Shown here one piece after another: positions 33,839 through 44,584 of a stretch of 64,000 nucleotides of DNA. Location of the stretch: contig JAPWGK010000001.1 of NCBI GenBank assembly GCA_029641185.1, forward strand, positions 1,066,501 to 1,130,500, written 5' to 3'. Both the position numbers and the translations under genes were made by a program. The notes under the pieces are model-generated. The model had not been told where the DNA came from. It saw nothing but the letters and a program-made list of their open reading frames with translations, and made no database searches. The stretch's first letter is position 1, and every line of letters starts with the position of its first letter. This DNA is from Pseudofabraea citricarpa. Taxonomy: Eukaryota; Ascomycota; Leotiomycetes; Helotiales; Dermateaceae.

Positions 33839-34638
33839 GTCTTTTCTTTTTCTCTTCGAGCCTAGGAGAGTATAGACATAGATAGACTTGGGAAATGATG
33901 GGATTTGGAAAACGACAAGGCAGGCGAGGAGGATATCATGAGGTAAGTGAGGCAAGTGAGGTAAGTTCAAGTTTGGTCCTTGAAATACAATTCTCTTCTG
34001 AGTTGTCCTCTGTAGTGCCTTGGATAATATGAAATCTTTGTGGCGTACCAGAGGCAGAGGATGCAGAGGGTTCGGTCTACGTATTTTGCTACCGACCCTG
34101 GAACGAAGAACACTCTTCTCTACTGGTGGCTAGCACCACCCACAAAGAATTACGAGCCAGCCTTTGGTTGACCGAGCCAAGAATACAGCGATTGTTGTTC
34201 CCACCCAGAGCTTTAAGGTCAAGGGAAAAGGGGGCTTTTCAATCTCGTGGATAATGAGCAACCTCATTCATCGTTCCCACTAAAAAGTCTCTGTGCTTGA
34301 AATCTCTGTACGTAAAACCGTGAATCCTCGTACTATATGATGTATGCGCTGAAAGAGGGACATATCTCAATCATAAGCATCGCTTTTACGCGAGGAAGTA
34401 TACTTTTTCATAAGCGACCAGCAAAGCTGCTTAGTTGCGCATGAAGACCAATGAAGGAAAGCGAAAAAGAAAAAACCTTGAGACAAGATGAAAGAAAAGC
34501 AGGCAAGGCAACAGAATAGAACGCCATCGAATGCAACATCAGGCGACAAAGAAAAACCTTTCTTTCAGCCCACTGAACAAAAGCACACCCGTCAGCCACC
34601 CGCCGAGTCTTTCACGACCTTGGTGCCGATCTATCGAC
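33839..34638. other. Intergenic region between small genes
   Basis: About 800 bp with no supported gene. GAGGCAAGTGAGG/GAGGTAAG direct repeats lie near 33940-33965. Confidence 0.5.
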
Positions 34639-35037
34639 ATGGCAGCCACAACAAACATTCATTATGGTTGTCACCAGTACGCAGAAAATCAGGGGTTTCG
34701 GTCACAGGACGCCGAAGGGGGAAATACCAGACTCGTCTTCGATCCACGCTTCTGCCATGATTGCACAGCTTTCTGAAGAAAGAGTATCTTCAGAAATGCC
34801 CTTGGACCACTAGCTGAACTTTTTGACATGCAGCGGAAAACCCTCTACGGTATATTGAAAGTCGCACTCGAGTTTGGCATCATCGAGGGTAGGGCCGAAT
34901 TACAACTCAGGGATTCGGCCGCGGTACCTATTCTCCATACGATCCGGGACATGGAGCACTTTGGGGCCGCAATGGACGAGTTCAGTCTGCATGAGATGAT
35001 GTTGCGGAATAGGAATATTAGGGAAGTGGATGAATGA
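34639..35037 (+). CDS. Small hypothetical gene with an internal TGA (intron or nonsense mutation)
   Basis: From ATG 34639 the frame reads 45 codons (MAATTNIHYGCHQYAE..., ending FCHDCTAF) to TGA 34774-34776, then continues in the same frame for 87 more codons to TGA 35035. The second part starts RKSIFRNALGPLAELFDMQRKT, with no other stop. Two readings fit. One is a 117-nt in-phase intron, 34677-34793 (GTACGC...CTTCAG), that removes the TGA and leaves 93 residues. The other is an unspliced gene in which TGG became TGA. Other introns here are mostly shorter, yet the intron keeps frame exactly. No family was recognised. The frame is also open upstream to an ATG at 34531. Confidence 0.45.
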
Positions 35038-35117
35038 TGGGGTATCACCAGCGGGTTAAGGTCTGCCGTAGCCAATCTTGTGCTCAACGAGCAAGAAAGA
35101 AGCAGATTCGTTGAAAC

Positions 35118-35603
35118 ATGATGTGGCACGAATCTAGCACAATGGTCGATATAGAGGTAGAGTTCCTATATTTTCTTGTTCTGTGATTGGACTTTGGACT
35201 GACCAAACAAGGAATGGTTATGCAGAAAGAAGCTGAGTCCCGCGCTTTCCTGGCGCATATTGATGATGCAGATGGGATTGATTGGGTTGATAAGGGTATT
35301 GACTCAAGGAATCAAAAGCTCCTCGAAACTCTTGAAGTCCTGCAATTTGACTATTTAGCTGCCGGGTTGCAACAACCTACGCCTGATACTCTGGAAACCG
35401 ATGCTCTCATCCTCACAACTGCAGATGAGACTTATTATGTAGCTACGAACGGCAGCCCATGGAATCGACCGGTCGAGGACCCGAAGACAGAATATGTACG
35501 ACCTGAAATGCTTAGCGGTAGCCATTCGCTCTTTATTCCAGAATCACGCACAGTCGCGGACGATGGAATCCAAAGAGACCCGAGACAGGAAAAGAGAGGA
35601 TGA
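35118..35603 (+). CDS. Small acidic hypothetical protein
   Basis: Exons 35118-35156 and 35226-35603 join in phase 0 across a 69-nt intron (GTAGAG...ATGCAG), giving 138 residues that start MMWHESSTMVDIE. Without splicing, the frame could start at 35187 (MDFGLTKQG). The protein is acidic and polar (AHIDDADGIDWVDKG, TDALILTTADETYYV) and has no signal peptide, membrane segment or recognised domain. It follows the interrupted small gene by 80 bp on the same strand. The two could be parts of one locus, but the frames are separated by stops. Confidence 0.45.
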
Positions 35604-38600
35604 GTAGCAGCAATAACAAGTGATAGTATACGGTGGTGGTATTCATTAGTTGTATTATCGCTTGCTGGGCCTTAATAATTTAATGTAATAGCGACAAAGG
35701 TTAATCAGCCCCTTCAAGTACCATAGATATATGTAATATTGCTAGTGACATAAGTGATATAGGCCGTTTTGCAGAATCGGCATAGCGAAATTCCTACGAG
35801 GGCGTGCTTGCCAGGCCTTGGAAATCTAACATCCTAGTCCAAATCTAAGCCCTGTGGTGACCAGAACAAAGACCTTCTGGACGCTGAACATTGCCTGATA
35901 CAGGCATTCAAATAACTCCAGCAATACTGTAGTGTTCAAGCTCGTTCTCAGAAATGTCAGGCTAGATAGATTACCAACGGTTGTGTCCCCGACCTGTCAT
36001 CTTGTCACTTGTGTTATCTCCTCACTAAGGGGCAAACATGTTCCACTTCTTCCAACCCCACATGTTTAATTGGCATCGTACAAGCCTACAAGGAACGTGG
36101 CCGCCACGGCGATCTCTTTTCTGTGGGGAAGAGGCGAGGAACTTGTTTCATCAGCTTGTCCGATCCAGGGTCTGACCCTTTCGTCGTCCCATGAACCAAA
36201 CGTCAAGTTAGTCGAGAATGATCTGGAAGAAAAGGAAATCGGGACTTGAAGTCCTTCATCGAGTAGACGGCGGGAACATAAGTTTGGATTCGATTCATGT
36301 CGCACGGCCCTGAATGCTCGTGCTGTTGCCGGTGACGATGGCCTCTGCTCTGCATCGGCTGGCGAACCCTTTTCACGCAAAGAGGCTCGGAAGGAAGTGG
36401 ATAAACCCCATATTAATCTATCTAGTGGCGCGTTCGAGGTGAATCTCGACCGACGCAACTCATGACATGATGCCAGGTGAATCCCGGAGTGCCGGACGAG
36501 ATGGGAGTCTGCGAGTCTGGGAATCGGGACCATCTCTTGACTTTGAATGTAATACTGTACACATGTCTTGTTCGACGTGACGTGAGACGGGTGTCAGCCA
36601 TCACTCACGTCTGTATCTCGTTTGTATCGAGGATCCATCTGGTGCAGATGGCCAGCACGGAGATTTTCGTTTGCTGTGTTACGATAGAGTGTTAAGACCA
36701 GGGATTGGAGAGACTCATGGGTTGAAGTCCCGATGGATTTTTGTGCACATGCATATATGTTACAGAAAACTGCACGACCTGGGTGCGTTCTTGGTACGCT
36801 ATTCCGCTATAAGTCCGGGTCACGAAGACATTGACTTTCCTTACGACGAGGTTGGTCGCTGCTCGTGTCCCGCGCAGAGAGTTTGAACTCTGAATAATGT
36901 CGGCCGCCCGGGGACATGGGCTCCCATGGGCCATGATTCATGAACCACTGCCTTCTCCCACAGTCCCTGCATTCTCGCTGCACAGATTCAAAGACTCTAA
37001 GACTCCATCGCGCCATCCTTCACTGTGTCACCTGACGTCAACAAGATGGTGAAGGACGACGGCTTTAGTTGATGATCCCATCGGATCTCAATGTCGTTTG
37101 GCGCAAGATGAGACGCAAGAGCATCCAATCGTGAGACGAAGATATTGAATCTTCCGAAATGTGGCTTGGAGTTCGCGCTCTCGCAACGCCGTCCGATGAC
37201 AATACCTTCAGCCCGGGAATATCGCAGACATGGCGTCGGTACTCGTACTTTCTTCTTCCTGAGCTGCGCGCCGCTGCAGCAGTGGCGTATGTAATCAATC
37301 AGACAAGTCTCTCGCACTACCCGATCCAGTCATCACGGTGCCTATCATGCCTAATTCTTCTCTTGGATTCGTACGTGTTGAGATTTGGGCGCAAGCCTCT
37401 GGCCTGAGTACTCTTGGTTGGCAGCATCAGATCTCGCCATCTCAGGAAGCCAATTCGATAGCGGTGACCCTAGGACCTTTTTGATAACGAGGAGGTGGAG
37501 CACTGCTGGTGCTGGTGCTGGTGCTGCTGTCTGTCCCACGCGGCTTTTAGTGAGGAGGGAGGGGAGGGTCTCTGCACTGCGACGGTAAGCAAGCAGCAGT
37601 CGAAGGAGTGTTGCAGGTAACCTTACCTTACTCTCAGGCTGACGCTCATGCTCATGCTCATGCTCACGCTCACTCATGCACTAGAGGGTGGTGTTGGTGG
37701 TAGTGGTGGACTGGTGGTGGTATGCTGCATGTCGTTTCCAAATAATGCGCCCCAAAAAAGATATGCGGAACCCCTCAAATGCACTCTCTTTCCTCCAGGC
37801 TCTAAGCAGTAAAATCGCTGAATGCTGCATGCCGTACTGTGCTGTGCTGTGCTGTGCCTCCGATCCCGACAAATATTGGGTCCCTGGACTCCTGGCGTGG
37901 CTGGTCGACCGTTTACCCCTGAGTGGCCTCCTCTCCTCTTCTCTCCTCACGCCTTGTTCTGGAAGTTGCACCGTCGCAGTCGCTTAATCCAGTGCTCCCT
38001 GCCAAATCGGATAGTGCTCCGCTCGCTGTTTGCTTGCTCTCGTCAGGCGCATTATTACCTTGACCCGCGATCGATACCTCTGCACCTCTGCACCTCTGCC
38101 TCTCCTTCCCATTCTTTCTCGCTGCTCCTTTCACGTACGGGACTGCTTCTTCGCATTACACCTGCTTCATGTATTGATACTCCTCGTCGCGAGGTGTTGA
38201 TTCCTCAGACCATCACCCGCCTTGCGCCAGCCCATTCCAGCTCTGAATTGCTTCTTTGTTCATGTTCCTTTAAAAATAAGGTATTTGCCCCCCCAAGGCC
38301 GCTCTGTTTCATACTTGTCTTCGGTGCCTTGGTCACAAAGTTTTGGAGAATTGGATGAACTCCGGGTCTCAATTGCCCTGAATCATCTTCAATTGCTACA
38401 TAAAACAGAACTGCCTCTTTTCGCAACTTGGTGGTACCCAGTGTCATGGATTTATCATAATCTTTGCTTTTCCTTCCCGCAGATCGTACGCATTGACAGC
38501 CCCGGCGATCTTACAGCAGTCAACACATCTGAAAACCGTCATCCTCGTTCGTTTGTTTCGTCTGTTCCTACCGGCAAATGGCTAACCAGCATTTCTTAAT

Positions 38601-38779
38601 AGATCCCGTAATCCGTTCCTACTTCAAACACGTTGTTCGCACCCTGAACCAGAATCGAAATTCCCAGGCTTTGAGTTTGAGGTGGTGGCACAAGTTCCAT
38701 TGTAAGAGACGGTCAAACTGGTTTTGGCACACGAATATAATAATCGACTACGGCGTGCGCAGCCATTCTGGCCACAGAC
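35604..38779. other. 3.2-kb non-coding region upstream of the repeat-motif protein
   Basis: Many overlapping ORFs occur on both strands (up to 155 codons), but none shows conserved motifs or splice-consistent extension. Between 37.4 and 38.2 kb there are several GC-rich simple repeats and CT-rich stretches, as expected for a long fungal promoter and 5' leader of the gene starting at 38780. An undetected spliced gene or non-coding RNA cannot be excluded. Confidence 0.4.
37504..37708. repeat. Cluster of simple repeats: GCTGGT, GCTCAT and GGTGGT units
   Basis: (GCTGGT)n at 37504-37528, (GCTCAT)n passing into GCTCAC at 37643-37676, and an imperfect GGTGGT tract at 37686-37720. All lie in the long upstream region. 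Confidence 0.8.
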
Positions 38780-41700
38780 ATGATGCCTCTACGTCTTGAA
38801 ATGCCTCCTTCGCTCGCAGATATCGCTGTAAATGGTCGGAAAGAAGGGAACGCTTCACCGCGGATAGCAAGATCGCCCAGTATCTCCAGCGATAGACCGT
38901 CTATGAACGGCTATGGAGGTCTTCTATCACCGCCCGTTACAACGTCCCCGGAGCCTGTTTTTATTGCTGCATCCGCGGCTTCGCAGATCGTCACGAACGA
39001 TCACGATAGCCGGTCTGATAGCTGGTTCGATCAGCATGGGATTGAGCCTTCGGGAGAGACTGCTCTAGTCGCCCCTGCTGCACTGAAGCTAGTCAATAAA
39101 TTCCTGGACCAGCTGCTGTTCAACTTCCTTTCCGTTTCTCGATCGACTTCCCTCGCATCGTTGCGACCTGCCGTGAGTGAGGTGTTGAAGCCAAAGCTTG
39201 CGAAAGACGCCATCAGTGGCGCTGACCAGGAGTTACATGAATATCTGGGTGGTGGGGAAGACGAAGAGCTACTTGCCTTTCACAACGGATCGGAACCAAG
39301 TGGAGATTGGGATCTCGAGTTAATATGGAAGCGCACACGATTGCGTTGCATGGTTTATTCGTCCCTTGGAGACATGGAGGAAGAGGACGAAGATTACTAT
39401 ACCGAGCAGGACCATCTTGACGGACCATCTGGGATGAACAATCGACTTTCAAGCGCTGGTGTGGTATCACCAGCCGTTGCAATTTTCTTAACGTCAATTC
39501 TAGAATTCATGGGCGAGCAAGCTCTGGTAATAGCTGGACATGCCGCTTACCACCGACTAAGGGCGAAGCATGAGAAGGAAGAGCGAGATGGGTTGAGTAC
39601 ACCAGCAGAGATTGCAGAGCGTGTGGTGGTAGACGAGGCCGATATGGAACGAGTAGCTCTGGATAGAACTCTAGGAAGGTTGTGGAGGGGCTGGAAAAAG
39701 CGTATACGATCTCCAACTACGTCGGTTTCAATGACTAGATCTTTTTCACGGGAGTCACTCAATTCTATGGTACACAACAGCCGGTCTGCCAGCGCCGCCC
39801 CTCTTGAGCGAAATATTGATGAGGATCCCGCCGAGCCCATGACAGAAAAGGCTTTAACTGAGGACGAAAAGGCCGCCCTGGTCCCTTTGCCATTACAGGA
39901 TGAGCATGAAGATGTGCGAGAAATTGAGATCCCGGGTCTTGCTTCTCAGAGCGACGATGAAGACGACGAGCATGATGAGGATGAGCACATCCAGCTACCT
40001 GCACGCCCCAAGAGTTTGATGGTTTTCACAAATGCTACTCCACGTCCCCCTACACCTTCTGCATCGCAACCTCACACGCCACAAAGTCCAGGATTTCTAT
40101 CTCCCAAGAGTAGAAAACGATCAAACTCGCTCCCATCACCAGCTCCTTCTCCTTATACTTCACCCGCTAAGCGCGTCGGCTCTAATGGGGAACGTCCCGA
40201 AGCCCAAACTAAAACCCTCGAGACTGCCGAACAGACTCAAAAGCACAATAAGCCTCAAGGTCTTGGTATCGTGGGTGGAGTCATGGCTAGCGCTGCAGCA
40301 ATCGGGGGAGCAACTGTTGCCGGGGTCATCGCAGCTGCAAACGGCGAAGCTCCCCAAACTGAAGTAACAGACAAAGATGAAAACGAATTGGAGGAAGATT
40401 TTACCGAAGAGGTTCAGATTCTAACGTCTTCAAGAGTTTCTATCCATGGTGGACGAGGTTCTCCGACTGATTTAAACGAAGCTTCTCGCCGGTCAAGCAT
40501 TCGATCTCCTAGTGTTCATTCGGTGAGGGTGATTGATGTCGCATCGCCTAGAAGTCCTTCGATGTCACGTCAGAACTCTGGCGAAGCCATTGACTACGTA
40601 TCTTCTGGTCGGGCCGTCTCTTTGTCTCGACCTAACAGCATTCATTCCCCAATTTTGGTTGATACATCGATTACAAGAGGAGCTAGCCCTATCTTGCGAA
40701 GTCAAACTGCTAGTCCAATTATTCGCAATGGGTCCGCTTTAAGTTCAAGGCAAGCTAGAAATAGTGCTGAGGAACCAATCTCGGAAGTCGAAGAGAAAGA
40801 TGTCATCGATATTGATTCTGCCCCCATTACTGCAGTTCCTTCGGAACTCGCTGCGGCAACGCAAGGGGTAGATATAACCACCAACCAGCAGTATCAGACA
40901 CCTCAAACATCCATCAGTCGCGACGTTACTCTCAAGCCCACAGCTTTCGTGCTCGCTGCCGCCCCACCACCTCGGAACTCTGCTCGTGAACTTCCAAAAC
41001 CCATTGTGGAACCCAGAGGCGCGCAATTAAACACTATATCTCAACCGAGGAATGCTGGCTCAGAGGCGGGCGCTCCACCTCTCACCCCCTTGCGCGAGAT
41101 GATGGAGGGAGCTCCAGATACCTCAGACGAAGCTTCTTCGACAGCTCCTAGCCAAGATACACATAGCCTTTCTGAACGTGCAACCAACAACAATTCACCG
41201 CATCAATCCTCGGCAAACAATGTCCAGAGAGTCGTGGAACAACAAAAGTCCACTCGGGTACCAGTTGCTGGTGCAGCCCGAAGCTCTCCTCCACGAGCTG
41301 CTGCAAAACCTGTTACCGAAACCCGTACTCTACAGCAACGGCCATCACATAATTCCGGTTCCTCCATGTCGTCCATATCCACGAACAAGCTGAAGCCAGT
41401 GCGCACATCGGAGGATACCAGCAGATCTGAGAATAAAGGACAAAGTTTTGATGAGCTGATCCGTAGTGATCAGACGATTCAATATACGCTTACTCCACAG
41501 AGTATGCGAAATATTGAGGTATGTTGAAATCCTGTATTCCAGATAGCAGTTCTGACCAGATAATTAGGGTCCTGAATCACCAGTTGCAAGCAAAGCACCG
41601 GAAATTCAAAGGCCTGCGACCGGACGATCACATTCCAGTTCCGTAACAAAACTTACTGGATTGAACTCTAATCCACCTGTTATTGACAAGCAATTATCAA

Positions 41701-42974
41701 GACCTCCAACAAATGGTAGCTCGAGATTGCGTCCAAATGCCCCTCAAGCTCGAGACGCAAGAATTGATCGGGATTCCATTGGAGACTTTGCTGAATTTAT
41801 TCGTTCGACCGGGCCACCTGGGACCTATAATGAAAAGTCATCTCGGACTGCACCAGCAATAAATGGTCATCGAGGAGCCAATGGTATTCCAAGGCAGGCA
41901 AGTGGTTCCGCACCACGTGTTAGTGCTACCACAACACTTCCTCGGCGAGCAGAGTCGTCAGCAGGACGAAGTAGACTACAAGCTCGCGCTGCGGTTGTTG
42001 CAAACGGCGATACTAGCTCCGATCTGATCGACTTTATTCGCCAAGGCCCACCTTCTATGGGGAACGACGACCATCGCATCCCTCGCACTGTTGCTCCTTT
42101 CCGCTCAACTATGGACTCTGATCAAATGGTTGGTGCTGTAGGTGGAAAGGCTGTCGATACTTCACTTCCTGGACCAAGATATAGTCAAGCCTCGGTAAAC
42201 GATCCTTCACTTCAGTCAAAGACTTCTTCGATCACCTCACAGAGCGCTCTTCTTAACCACAAGACTAATAAGCCACTACCAACTCACGGCATGGACGATT
42301 TCGAAGAGGAAGACATGATGCCCAAGCGGAAGACCAGAAGAGTCAAAGACCCATATGCTATTGATTTCAGTGATGAAGAGGACGAGCTCGAATTCGCTAC
42401 CTCTAGAAAACCCCAGCCTATCAAGGAAGAGAGCCTGGCAGATTTCCTACGCAATGTTCCACCTCCACCCGCGAACGACCCACCACCGTTGGCACCTCTA
42501 CCACAAAAGGACATCAGAAAAAAGGCAAGCGCACCAAGTCTCATGTCTCGATTCGGCCGCGGTTCGACGCCTGCTCTTCCTCCAAAACCACAATCTTCCA
42601 AGGGAGATTCTCACTCGTCATCCTCTCGAAGTAATAGTAGCACACCTCGTCTGGGACATACGCCAATTGCTAGCCAATACACAAGTTCTACAACCGCTAC
42701 ATATCAACCAACTCGGCCCAATGATGATTATGTCACGCAGCTTGGAAACGCTCGGGCTCCATCAACAGGACCAGGAAGAGTTGTTCAGAAGAGTTATCAA
42801 GCTAGGGAGCCTACAACATATGCCACCACTCGAACAACAGATCTCGCAGATTTCCTTAGATCGGATCCACCAGCTGGCATGAATGGGCCTCCTCAAGTGC
42901 AAATAAAGCCACAAAAAGATGAACCAAGTGGTTTTTCTAGGATGTTTGGACGACGTAGAAAAGTTGTGACATGA
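38780..42974 (+). CDS. Large disordered fungal protein with repeated DF[LI]RxxPP motifs
   Basis: Exons 38780-41518 and 41568-42974 join in phase 0 across a 49-nt intron (GTATGT...AATTAG), giving 1381 residues. An ordered N-terminal region (about 95-300) has helices KLVNKFLDQLLFNFLSVS, RPAVSEVLKPKLAK and FLTSILEFMGEQALVIAGHAAYHRL, a spacing reminiscent of histone-fold proteins. The remainder is Ser/Pro/acidic disorder with basic S/P sites and one hydrophobic Ala/Gly patch near 500. A motif D-x-x-[DE]-F-[IL]-R-x-x-P-P recurs in exon 2: DFAEFIRSTGPP (986), DLIDFIRQGPP (1065), LADFLRNVPPP (1203) and DLADFLRSDPP (1338). A diverged FDELIRSD sits at 890. No family name is secure. It could be a transcription or scaffold protein. 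Confidence 0.78.
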
Positions 42975-44584
42975 TTATGATTGATTTATTCTGGCTATCT
43001 ACCTTGCAAAATATGGGTGGCATTCTTTTTTTATTTGTTGTGTCTTTTTTTTTTTTTTTTTGGTCTATGATCTGCCTTCTGTCTTTTATAAATCTTCTCC
43101 CGATGTTTTATACACGGTCCTTTTGCAAGCTAAAAGCGTTGCATTTTCGTGGTTTTTCCAAAGATACCATTTTCACGATTTGATTCTCATGACGAACATT
43201 TGTCAAAGATAGAGATAGGGGGTGGTTTTTATGTGTTGTGTATTTACACCGACTCGGGAAGAGCTTGTTTTCTTTGTGTACCAATTAGGGATTCTTAAAC
43301 TTCTCCATAGGCGATTGTATATGCAAATAGGGAAGGCTTTTAAGTAACTGATCACTTGCGTAGATGGAAATCTAGGCATTGAATATGATCTTGCTTGTTT
43401 ATGTAACTGAGTTGATCTTTGGTTATTTGTGATGTACTTAAACATAATATAACAATATCTTACAAGTATGAGATAATGTTTGGTGATACAGTGATAGGTA
43501 GATTAACGTATCATTGTCGCAAATGGAATAACTCACTGTTCGTTTTGATTAGTTTGATAGGTCGGTCGCAGGGAGACGACTGACAACAGCATGGTACAAT
43601 TGAATAGGGCGGTCGGGCTGTAGAAACTGTTTAAGCTATCTTACAATCAGAACTGCACACTCTTGGTCAAATGATATTGGCAGATCGGCTGCAGAAAGGC
43701 GACTGGCAGCAGCATGATATAATTGACCCCAATGCAACACGGGATGCAGTAAGGTTAATGGAACTACCCAACTACGCAATCCCTCTATGGGCGGGCTAGC
43801 AGCTCAACTGGGAATTCATCTACGTTTGAACTTGATTCTGACAGGCGCAGAAGTTTGTCAAGCAAACAATCTGAAACTAGAATGATATATCAATATGCAT
43901 ATTCTGCTCTTTTACTATATTTCCCTTCCCTGTTACTCATCCTCATCACCCTCTCGTATTTTAAGCGAGGGGGCATGTATCCAGGTGCGCATTGGGTGAA
44001 GTATTAGCCTACGTATACTCCAGGGTACTGATAATGAATTGGGTAGTTAGCTTTCACGCGCTATTGTGTGTAGCAGCAATTTTCTAAGACCGAATGGGAT
44101 GTATACACCGCCGCCTGTTTTTATGTGTATTCTCGGAAGGAAGGCTAGAATATGTTTACACTGCTCCTAAGCCACCTTATAGTTATGATGACACAGGCTT
44201 GCTATTTTTTTATATTACAAGCATATCAGAAAACTTTGGATCGATAAACACATAGAACAGACAGTGAAATTCCAACGCATTTTATTCCTAGTACAACTTC
44301 TAACCCCCTGTCTTCCCCCCACCCCCTTTATATCTTTGAGATTTGTACTCTTTTAAATACCCCAGATCCAACAACTCCAATACCATATTCAAACCGGAAA
44401 ACCTATAGTCCCAAAAAACTCCAGAAGCTCGAAATTTAATCTCTCAAAAGATTGACGAGACCTCTACCAGTACCATCCTTTGTACAGCTCTTAATCACTC
44501 TTACTAACTACGGCAAGGAAAGCGGTATTATCAAACAGCTTTACTAGCTCACGAGAGTTGGGTATGACTTGCACTCCTTCAAAT
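42975..44584. other. Convergent intergenic region
   Basis: About 1.6 kb of AT-rich sequence with a T18 tract at 43047-43064 and no supported gene. Related segments near 43560-43610 and 43680-43730 share GGCAG/GCAG..GCGACTG..AACAGCATG-like words, possibly an old duplication. Confidence 0.5.

Noticed and set aside
36066..36533. 155-codon minus-strand ORF
   Set aside because: Arg/Ser-rich with no recognisable motif, and surrounded by equally long ORFs in other frames. There is no splice-consistent extension.
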